Assembly: GCA_033239005.1 (NCBI GenBank)
Contig: BSQZ01000018.1
Coordinates: 5,219,536 to 5,283,535, forward strand
Direction of reading: 5' to 3'
Source: Lamellibrachia satsuma
Lineage: Eukaryota; Annelida; Polychaeta; Sabellida; Siboglinidae
DNA length: 64,000 bases
Of this stretch, positions 43,401 to 55,400 are shown piece after piece. A program made the translations under genes and the position numbers. Below the pieces are notes generated by a model, which had not been told where the DNA came from, did no database searches, and was given only the letters and a program-made list of their open reading frames with translations. Position 1 is the stretch's first letter. Every line of letters begins with the position of its first letter.

Positions 43401-46400
43401 GTCACCCATGTAGCGATAACAAATAAAATATATTATGTAGTGATACCAAATAACATATATTATATAGCAATCACAAATAAAATATATTATGTAGCGATAA
43501 CAAATAAAATATATTATGTAGTGATAACAAATAAAATATATTATGTAGCGATAACAAATAAAAATAATTAATCCAAAGGGAAGGCATGGCCCAATGTCCC
43601 GCCTAAATATGCCACTGAGGTAAATGGATAGCGAATTTGTGGAGATGGACTTCAGTGACAAGTTCATGAATACAGGCTTGTTGAAACAATTACTTTCTAG
43701 ATTGTTTACTTTATTTGTGATGTTCAGTAATGGTGATGTAGCCACACACAGTTCAGATTTTAGGACTAAACTAATATGCTTTACAACTACAGGATATGAT
43801 AATATGTAAATTCCAATGTATGTCTGCTTCCAGAAATTACTCAGAACCTAATATGTACTTGGATTCTGTTTATCATAATGTGAGCCACAATTACATTGTT
43901 TTCTCAACTAATTCAATACGGCTAACTGATGTCTATATTGTTTCCCAGAAGTACATATTTTTTAAGTAAAGCAGTAAAACAGATTATATTGTTGTCTAGT
44001 ACTGCATAAGGCTCTTAAATGCACTTAAATGTTTGTATTAAAAAAACAGCCTGTTCATATTTTGTGCAGACCTCACTAACATTTTGTATTAATGAGTTCT
44101 CAAAAGGTAAACAAAAATTATTTTTCTTTTTATTGAAAGATAATTCATCTTCAAGCCATGTCATACATAAAAGTTTAAGGGCAACAACAGTCATGGTTTG
44201 GGGCCTATGCACCTATAAGAGTTACTAAAATATAACCCTTGCAACTACAATAAAAAATATCACTCCAGTGGTTTACCAGGAATACCTTGTTGAACACACA
44301 TCGTCTTAATTCCATGGGCCACTTCATACTGTTTGATGACCCCAGAGTGCAAAGTCAACAAAATTATTTTGCCAGTTGAACATATGTTTTGTGTATACTG
44401 GCATCACTTAAGTACACCATGCACAGATTAGGTTACCCGACTTTCATAGAACTGTGCATGCGCTTATCAGTCGCGCTGATTAACATGGATGTCTTTAGTT
44501 TTTAATATTTCTGAGGTGCGTAGCCACAAAACCATGATCTTTGTTTTGCTTTAGATGTTGCATGGCGTGAATGCATGTAATGAACAATTCATAACAAATG
44601 TTGATATTTTATTTGTGTCTTTTAATTGGTAGATATAACAAAAAAGTACAAAGCCTTCTACCAACACCAGCAGGTGAGTTGACATATATCTCTAGGTGAC
44701 ATCTATGGCAATTCAGCATGTTTGTGTCTGTCACTTTGACAGTGTATCAGACAAAAGAGTCATGGCTTCGGGGTGTCAAACAAACACCACCATTTCGTCA
44801 TAAACCGAAGGAAATCTTTGTTGCACCCAAATAGAGCACACCTGTCTGCATTTCAAGCTCCCTTATCAAGTCATTTAGCCCATCAGAAATATGGTTTTGT
44901 TGGTGTTCAGATCAGTAGTGTGTGAACAGTTAAGTAACTCGTACAGTCAATCTAATACAAGAGTGCATACTTTTGTTTAAATCCTCAAAAAAATTGACTT
45001 TAGTCATTACCAGTCGAGTAACTTGTGAAAGTTGGACTAGCCGTATGTCAAGGTATGCAGAGGTGGAGCCAATTTTGCAATTTTTGGCCAAATTTCTACT
45101 GGACTCAGACGAAAATAATTTAATTTATTTGACATTAGGTCTGCACCTACAAACAAAAACATAAACAAATCACATTGTATTCACAAACAGTGTAAGTTTA
45201 CATTGGTGAGAAATAATACCATTTGGCTGTCATTTGTCTGCTATCTTCTTCATCTTCTCCTTTTCAGCCCAATGCCCAGCACACAAGGTCAGGAGGTCGG
45301 ACTGCCGCCAAATATCAAGTGCACAACAAAAACTTTGTAAAACTCAGCAGCAAGATCTCTGTCGGTATGTGGTGCATGTGGTACCATGTGGTGCTATTTA
45401 TATTATTTTTTAACTTTCATATTTTCTAAAGTCAGTTATTATCAGATTAGTTTTTTCATGAAATAATTTCAACTCGACAGACCATTAGAAAGTGGCACCA
45501 CAAAGGCTACCCAGAATTTGCACTCGCCCTTTCTGGCCCAGTCATCGTTGAGCCAATTATGACAAACATTGTGGCTCAACATATGCTGCAAGAATATGCC
45601 AACCTGTTTTAAATGCCTTGCCACCATGTGTGTGTGTTGTGTTCTTATGTTCGATGAAACTGTCTTCCAGAGAGGTACGCTGGACCAAGACTGCTGGGTT
45701 CTGCAGGCAACATGCTGGCGGAGAGTAATCGCAAGGCAGACATGGTCAGGTAAGGAGGCTTGTCTGTAGAGCGCAGCATACAATCATGTCTGTTCTGATT
45801 TTTGCATGGAAAACCAGTAAAATATTTGAGACACAATTATTATCTCTGTGATGTCAACAGCCACTACACTCAGAGAATGCATCAATAACAATGTGTTTTA
45901 AATAGTCCTACAATGAGCACCATTGTCCATCTGTGTATGTATTGAAAGTACGGCTCACCTGAATCTGTTCCCCTACACATTAGTTCCAAAATTTGCCACC
46001 AGGTGTCATGATTAAACAGAAGAATGTGTGTTGCCTACTTTCTTAGTATGTGCTCACATTTTAGATTGGAAGGCTGATTGCTGTCTGTATTTTTGTCTGA
46101 CGTGTGAATTTTAGTTTATTTATAACATCTAAACAGCCAAATTGACCTGTTTGTTTTTGTAAAAACAGTTTAATAATAAATCTGCTGCTTTGCTGCCTAC
46201 CTATCTACAATTGATAGCAGCTTATTGCTGAGATATTGTATGTCATCCTACAAATGTGTTTACTGACAACAGTGTTGTACAGGTGTTTACTGACAACATT
46301 GTTGGTCAGGTGTTTACTGACAACAGTGTTGTACAGGTGTTTACTGACAACATTGTTGGTCAGGTGTTTACTGACAACAGTGTTGTACAGGTGTTTACTG

Positions 46401-49400
46401 ACAACACTGTTGTACAGGTGTTTACTGACAACAATGTTGTACAGGTATTTACTGACAACAATGTTGTACAGGTGTTTACTGACAACAGTGTTGTACAGGT
46501 GTTTACTGACAACATTGTTGGTCAGGTGTTTACTGACAACACTGTTGTACAGGTGTTTACTGACAACACTGTTGTACAGGTGTTTACTGACAACAATGTT
46601 GTACAGGTGTTTACTGACAACAATGTTGTACAGGTGTTTACTGACAACAATGTTGTACAGGTATTTACTGACAACAATGTTGTACAGGTGTTTACTGACA
46701 ACAGTGTTGTACAGGTGTTTACTGACAACACTGTTGTACAGGTGTTTACTGACAACAGTGTTGTACAGGTGTTTACTGACAACACTGTTGTACAGTTGTT
46801 TACTGACAACACTGTTTTACAGGTGTTTACTGACAACAGTGTTGTACAGGTGTTTACTGACAACACTGTTTTACAGGTGTTTACTGAAAACACTGTTGTA
46901 CAGGTGTTTACTGAAAACACTGTTGTACAGGTGATTTTTCTGGTTTGTTTTGTGCACAGACAAAAGGTGCGTGATAAGTCAGATCGTGCAACTGCAGAAC
47001 AGGTCATGGATCCACGCACACGGATGATTCTTTTCAAACTGCTGAGTAGACAGATCATCAGTGAAGTGAACGGATGCATCAGTACGGGCAAGGAGGCGAA
47101 CGTCTACCACGCCGCAGCCAAGGACGATGTCCATCTAGCCATTAAGGTGATGTTCTGATATGATTTACTGCGTATTCAAAATACCAGTCCTTGAAATATT
47201 TACTGTGCATTTTAATTTAATTAGTTTTTAGTGAAATAGTGGTATAATTTAAATTTAGAATGTATTTTGGTAAGGTGGTGACACAAGATATTGTATTGTA
47301 GAAATGCAGTAGGATTTTGAAACATGCAGTTGTTATTTCCAAATACAAACATGGTGGATTTAAGAAAAATTCTGGATTAAATTAAAATAAAATTCCAAAT
47401 AAAGATGATGGGTGATCCTGCTTTTATAGGTAATTTGACTATGTAATTTCTTGGTAAAACAAATTAATTATCCAAGGTTGTCTTCCTTGTGTGGTCTAGT
47501 TTGATAGGTCATGTGTTGTGATTGTGCAATTTAATGTATGCAATGTCCTCTCTATACAGGTGTACAAAACATCCATCCTTTTGTTCAAAGACAGAGACAA
47601 ATACGTGACGGGAGAGTTCAGGTAGATTCTCTTATTAATAAACTTGTACAAAATGCATCTGCCAGGTTAATAATTCTACATTTCATATCTGACTGTTTAA
47701 AGATCACAGATCTTGTTGAATACACTGCATCTGTAATTTGAAGTAGACAATACTTTGGAATTATGCTGTGTTTTTCCATTTATGTGCTTTATTTGAAAGG
47801 TGCACTTCTCCAACAAAATCCCAGACCAGTGGTGTTGTTTGTGTTTTCTAAATAAACAAATAATGCTGTAACTTCTGTTACTTAATGTCTTCCCTGTTTG
47901 GGTAAATATTTACTAGATTTAGGTTCAATGGAAAGAATGTTTATTTAAAGATGTCCTTATCATCTCTGTTGACTTGTGGTGATGCAGGTTTCGTCATGGT
48001 TATTGCAAGCACAACCCCCGTAAGATGGTGAAGACTTGGGCCGAGAAGGAGATGAGGAATCTTACTAGGTGAGTACCTGTGGTTGATAGATGTGTCACAA
48101 AATATGGATTTGTGAATAAAAGATTACCTCATAAAATTGAGTATATAATAATAAAATTATTGTTATAATTGTTGATGTTTCATATTGTTAAATATTCTTA
48201 CAGGATATACCAATCTGGGATCCCGTGTCCTGAACCAGTTCTGCTGAGGAGCCATGTTCTTGTGATGGGTTTTATCGGCAAGGAAGGCTGGTGAGTGGTG
48301 ACAGTGTTCTACACCTTGGTATTGTCTAATATTCTGTACAGAGGCAAAACGATGTGCTTATAAAAATGTAACATCATAATTAGGGTTGAAGTTTTTACTA
48401 TTATAACTGTAATGAAGTGATAACCATGCAAATTATGTAATTAAAATGGTTAGAAATAAAAATTCTAAAGACAGCATTGTTCTGTAATGATTATTCTTAT
48501 ATTGATGCATTTATTAATCTTACAATTGTTGTCTGTTTGTTGGATTTGCGGAGATGTTTTGCTTTTAAATGTTTCTGCACAGCCTGGTTAAATGACCTTT
48601 GATCTCTGTTTCAGGGCTGCGCCAAAGTTGAAGGATGCATCACTGCCAGAGTCCAAGATGCGGGAATTGTACACAGAGTGTATACAGATCATGCGCACAC
48701 TGTACCAAGTGTGCAAACTCGTACACGCTGATCTCAGTGAATACAACATGCTGTGAGTGCCGTGCTTCTCTGTCTCTCTGATAGGTTCTTCTCTGTCTGG
48801 CCTGTTGGTGGTTCTGTGTGTTCCCTGTTGGGCATGAAGCTTATTAATGCAGTGAATCTTTCTTTTCACTTTATATTGAAATACATTTTTTTAAAGAAAC
48901 TTTTTTTAAATCTAAGAAAAATCTGTTTATGAAAACATGCCAAGGTATTATATAATGTGTACAACAGAATAGATAATATTTACCCAAATTTGTACTGCTT
49001 CCTTTTGATTAAAGTGGAAACCCTGATAACAATGCGGACTAAGGAGCCATTTGTCAATTTACCTATTCATACAAAGAGCCCTAATGTTAGAGGGGATCAA
49101 GGCCTGCTTACTAAGTTTTTAAATGGCAGTTCCATGTGAAATATGACCACCGTCTTGTCATGCACTGCCACCTGTTGAGCTGCTATGGAACTACTGTTGT
49201 TTTAAATTGTGTGACTGTTCACCATGCGGCGTTGTAATACAATCTGACATCTTGGAAATAAAAAATTGTGGAATACAATTATCAGTGTTCTTTGGTGACA
49301 CCGTGGATTTGTTAGAAAAACGCAAAGCTTTAGCATTATTACTATAGATAAATGTTTTAAAACATATTTTATGGTTATTATGGTCATATACTATGTTGTA

Positions 49401-52400
49401 ACATTGTTACATTGATGTTTTTAAATTTTAGAACATTTTCAACATTTAAAGTACTAATTCAGGGTGTTTTTTATCCAAATATACATCTTTGCCTTAAATT
49501 TTTGGGAATATGATGGTTTGATATTTTTTGTTAAACTAGTAGTAAATATTGTGTCCTTAGTATACTATTTGTCATTGTAGATACCATGAAGGCAAGTTGT
49601 ACCTGATTGACGTCTCGCAGTCAGTGGAGCATGACCACCCCCATGCACTTGAGTTCCTGAGGACAGACTGCACAAACATCACAGGTAGTGTATGAGCTGG
49701 TGAAGCAGGTAGAATGAGAGTATAAGTAAAACTGTAAACTCTGCAGTAGAGTCCATGAACTACCGATTGATTGATTGGTCGATCGATTGATTGATTGATT
49801 GATCAGCAGTAGCATATCAATAACATAATTTGCTGGCCTATTTGGCAAAATGGTCCAGTTTGTAAAATTTCTGCACAAAGTAATCTCTCTAGTTTCTTCT
49901 CCAAGCAATTTTTAAATATAATTTGACCATTATTCGTTTAATTTGAATGTTTTTGGATTAATGTAATTTTTGCATAGCATGTGGAGGGGACATAATTGTA
50001 CAGGTATTAATGACATGCTCATCATGTCATTCATGTGATCCCATGATATCATGTCATTCATGTGATCCCATGACATCATGTCATTCACGTAATCCCATGA
50101 CATTATGTCAATCACGTGATCCCATGACATCATGTCATTCACGTGATCCCATGACATCATGTCATTCACGTGATCCCATGACATCATGTCATTCACGTTA
50201 TCCAATAAACATTGTCCACAGGTATTGGAAATTTGTATATAGTATAATTTATATCCAGCTTAACGGACCAGATACCAGAGCATACTAACATAAAGCTGTA
50301 CATTATATGTAAAATGAACACATTCTTGTTGTTGTCAGACTACTTCGGTCGGAAGGGGGTTTGTGGGATGACAATGAAAGAGTTGTTTGACTTTGTCACC
50401 GACCCAACCATTGATGATGACAATATCACTGCATACCTCGACCGGGCCATGGAAATGGCATCACAGCGAACTGTCGAGGACATCACGGAGCAGCAGAAAG
50501 TTGAAGAGCAGGTCAGAGGAGTTCAAGGGTCAATCCAGATCTTGTGCATTTTAATATCTTCTAGAAAACTTTATATTTCCATGGGAATTTATGGAATTGC
50601 TGTGCCATTTTGTGATTCATCTGAGAGCTGATTGGATAAAGTTAAGTGAAACAAAATGGTCTCGTGATTTGACCCCTATTTTGTATATAGAATTCTGGAT
50701 AACATTGTGTCCTTGATTTGATTTTGTTAGCACATTCACTGCAACATTTTACTCAGTACATGTATTGTCTTGTGTTTCTTTATGACTGGTTCATGTATTC
50801 ACATGTGAAACAACAGTCTGTAAATGCGAAGTGCTAACAGTGACTTGTTTAAGTTTTATCATGAATGGTTGAAAGTAAATTTTATGTTAATGTTTATTTT
50901 GAGTTTTAAATCCATCATCACTTCGCACCACTGTTGTTGGCCGTCTCAGGTCTTCAAGCAGGCGTATATTCCTCGCACCCTCGACGAAGTAGTGGACTTT
51001 GAGCGGGACTTGAAGAGAATGGCTGAAGGTGTGGACACAGGACTGGTCAGTATAACAAGGTCAAACTGTCCACAGTCACCAGTGTTTTCTCCAAGATGGT
51101 GTTTAACAACATAACGCAATGTCTCCAATCCAGACTGTAGCATTTCATGGGTTAAATTTTGGCCAAAAAGCTGTAATTGTTCAGACTTAAAGAGGAGACT
51201 ATGTTAGGATCAGGTCAGTTCTTATTTGATCATCAACTGTACTGAATTAATTAGACTGCAGCTACCAGTTTCCTTCATATCTGCATACTATTGAAGTCTC
51301 CATGGTCTTAAAAATGCTAACATTATTACTGTAATCATCATTGATTATTCTGGTCCCAACACTTGACCAGTGTACCATGTGCCAATGAGTTGTGTCTTGC
51401 TCCAGATAATGTACCAGACTGTGACTGGCATGAAGGCAGATCTCTCTGGAGCGAGGGAGGTGAGTGGTGATTGACAACATTTCTCTCCTCATTAAGGCGT
51501 CGCTTGGGTCTAAACGCATTTTATTTTCTTATTTCGTTATCACTGAATCTACAGAGCTGAAACTTTCATAGATTGCAAGTCCAGGTAAGAGTAATGCTGT
51601 GAATTTTTTTCAGAAAGTTTCATACATATTTTCCCACGGTATGCCGCCATCTTGGATTGAATGTTGCGTGTGACTTATATCAGTAACCATTGGATTTAGA
51701 GGACTCAAATTTGGTGTGTAGTTACTCCACATAACCCCAATGAAAACAGTCAGTTGACTTTCCAAGTTTTCAAAAAACTTTTGTTTTCATGATTTTTTTA
51801 CATCTGAATGTATTTTTTCATAATGAAATTTTACATTGATGGTTCATTATATAAAATAGAAATAACGTTTTCTAAAAAGTTACTACATAGTTTTCAAGAG
51901 CATACTATCAAGAAACACTGTAGAAAGTTTCAAGTAATTCTGTCAAACAATAGCAGAGATAAGTGACACGGGAGGCAGTAGGTGTGAGGGAAAACATGTT
52001 TTTGAGAAAATCATATTCAAAGTTTATGTACATTGGCACATACATTTCAACATCTGAGAAGCAACCTAGATGATTGAAACTTTGCATACATATTAATGAA
52101 TGTATAATCTATCAAAAGGCAAAGTTAAGAGTCATTGGCATTGTAAAATAAATTTCACACAAGTCCCGAGTACCCGACACCCATGTCCATCGTTGCCGAC
52201 ACAGCTGATCTCACCACGACAAATGGGACATTCGTCACCTGAGTCCCATCGATACAGTCTGATGACAGAGTTGCATTGATGACCTTGTCGCAACTGGTGC
52301 AGAAAGTCTCGAGGCCACACACCATGCCGAGGGTGCGGTGCGGTCGACAGCTGGGGTGGAGAGTGTATGCTTCCTACACAACGTGCATAGCAGGCTCGCA

Positions 52401-55400
52401 ACAAGTGATAGCAACACGGCACAGCGTACAAGTACTGTTGAAAGATCTCCATCAGCATCTGTCTCATCCTCAGCCAGGAATCGCGGGACACCTATCTCCT
52501 CCAGAAGATCTGCATAACCAAACTTCCGTTCAGTGACAGACAGTCTCCGAGACAGATCAGCTGGTACTGTTGATGACCGCCTTGATGCCTGGAAAAAATA
52601 CACAATATAAATGTATTTCATGAACAAAAAGTACCCAAGACATGTTCAACAACAAAAGCCCCCCCCTTACTACGTATGCAAGGGTATGGCATTGAATGCA
52701 ATTTATTTTATTGGCATTGCCATATTATACACACACACCCGCGCGCGTGTGTATATAGGCTATAGGTATACGATAATTACCAGGGCAAATTGTAGTAATA
52801 TAATAAACCATAGTTACAACTCTGCTTCTGATGTGCCTGGATGGCCCCTGGGCGTGAATGTCAACACAACCACGAACATCAACAGCATGAACTAGATCAG
52901 CGTCAAATCGTTTATACAGTAATAGTTATGCCACAAAGGCGATGTTTGGATAAAACACAAGTGAACATATGAAATATCAGAATTAAACTTACACTGCGTG
53001 CCATTCTCGTTGGCACCACGGACGGTGATAGTCGAAGAAGACGAAGTTGTCGCCGCAGGTTCATTGGCGAATTCAACCATCGATGCCTTTGCATCGCGCG
53101 CTAACTGGAACGATGCAAACTTTCGCTGCCTCCCAGTACCGTAACCGCCCACTCGCTTTCGACCAAACGGCATAATGTCGTTTTACAAAGCGATATAAAT
53201 GAACGAAACTCATGGGATAAAAAAAGTCGATCGAATCGAACGTAGCTGGTATTTCAACCTGACGTCAGAGGATGGAAATTAGTATTACAACCAATTAGAG
53301 CGCTTGATTTGAGGGAATCCGACATCACGTGGTGAAGTCCGGCGAATCGTCGTGGCTGGCATTCCCCATTCCTTTGTCACCGAGATGGTTCAGAGGCGGT
53401 CATTTATAGTCGGAATTACTCGGATACCTCCGGGCACATTTTAAAACTGTTTGTACCATCATACAGAGCGAAAATGGGGCTTTCCCGTGATATGCGCCAT
53501 GTTGGAATGACAGCGTTTTCCGGCATGCAATGGCTCGCGGAAAATCACCTAATGTCCCATTAGTCTCGGTTCATTTGACATAAACAAAGACTTAGCAATG
53601 ATAGGCATCATACAAAAGACACGTTTTATGACAGAAACGTGTTTATTTCGACAGTGCAACTTACATGAATGGCAAGTTGAATAATATTTATACACGGAAA
53701 TAGCAACAACTCGAAATTCATTTTATTGTCAAAAATCCGTAAAATCCGACCCGAGTCTCCCGTTAACATCACAGAATTTTAGATGATGATGGCATTCTTA
53801 TCTTTGTCTTTTACTACACCATTAGTACGATCAACTTGAATCGTTTGCATCTGTATTGGACTGAGTCAGCAGCAATTTGGGCAAACACGGTAGATCTGGG
53901 TCCAAGTCAATTGTGGTTAATTGTGCTTTTACTTTTATAGACTGTAGAAAATGCTTAATACTTTTTATTTTGTTTTATCTTGGAAAATGGAATTGATGCC
54001 ATTCTCCACCAAATGGATGATAACAAGATACCTTACTATCAACGTCCCCAGTGCCCTAAGCACAAGTAACAAGATACCTTACTATCAACATCCCCAGTGC
54101 CCTAAGCACAAGTAACAAGATACCTTACTATCAACGTCCCCAGTGCCCTAAGCACAAGTAACAAGATACCTTACTATCAACGTCCCCAGTGCCCTAAGCA
54201 CAAGTAACAAGATACCTTACTATCAACGTCCCCAGTGCCCTAAGCACAAGTAACAAGATACCTTACTATCAACGTCCCCAGTGCCCTAAGCACAAGTAAC
54301 AAGATACCTTACTATCAACGTCCCCAGTGCCCTAAGCACAAGTAACAAGATACCTTACTATCAACGTCCCCAGTGCCCTAAGCACAAGTAACAAGATACC
54401 TTACTATCAACGTCCCCAGTGCCCTAAGCACAAGTAACACGAGTTGTAACAACTTGCAGTTGTAGAATAAATTGTTTGCTTTTTCTTTGAAACTAAGAAA
54501 TGACAAACAACTCATGTAGAACTGTAACCTAATACTCGGCCATGGCATATTATTTTATTTACTTACATGTATAAAACCAACACTATGTTAAGCATTCGTG
54601 TTAAAAATTGTAAGTCAAGCATTGTTTTGGTTCAAGACGCCAACATTGCTGCAAGATTCACAGAAGAGTCTGAACTCTGAAGGAGAGGACGAAGACACGG
54701 ATAGTGAGGGAGAGGGGAGTGAAGAGGATGAAGACAAGGACGAGGCTGGTGAGGGGAAGACATCAGCTTCCCTGGCACGAAAGAGGGACGAGTCACCAAA
54801 CAGCAGAAGGGTGTGTAGCATTGGTGATCATAGTGGTAGCCTTCTATAAATGGCTGTAAAGCCAACCACTGACATGAATGGCCTTGTTATTAATAACAAT
54901 ATAATATTAATAAATTTAATACATTTTTCAACAACATCAACAGTAAACATACAAACACAACTGAATTTTAAACATCAATAGTACAAGTCAAAAAAGTTGT
55001 AAAGGGGCAAGAAGAAGCATAATGTTTATGTTGCTTGCCCTGTCACTTATAAGTGACACTAAGTAATACAAGTAAGTGTCTACTGTACAATTCAGTTCTC
55101 AGTATATTTGAATTTTTTTTAAAGAGAATACAGGTGTAGTACATGAAAAATTCTACTGCAATACCTTTCCTTTTTTCACCATAATTGGGTACTCATTGGT
55201 ATCGTAGCTGTTGAACGCTATAGTTTTTTAAAAGATGAACATTCTTGCAATGAATTAATGAGCTGTCAAGGGAATTCCATAACTTTACACCGTTAATTTA
55301 TATGCACATTGTCTTTAAATTAGTGCGTGCAAACTTCATTTTAAAAACACAATTTTGTGAGGTCATATAGATAGGGTCATACAAAATGAAAAGCTTTTGT

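Noticed and set aside
52132..52491. Possible RING finger ([10 protein letters not shown]) on the minus strand
   Set aside because: Another frame of the same DNA reads a recognisable Mutator-like transposase segment; the RING lacks the remaining Cys/His spacing.
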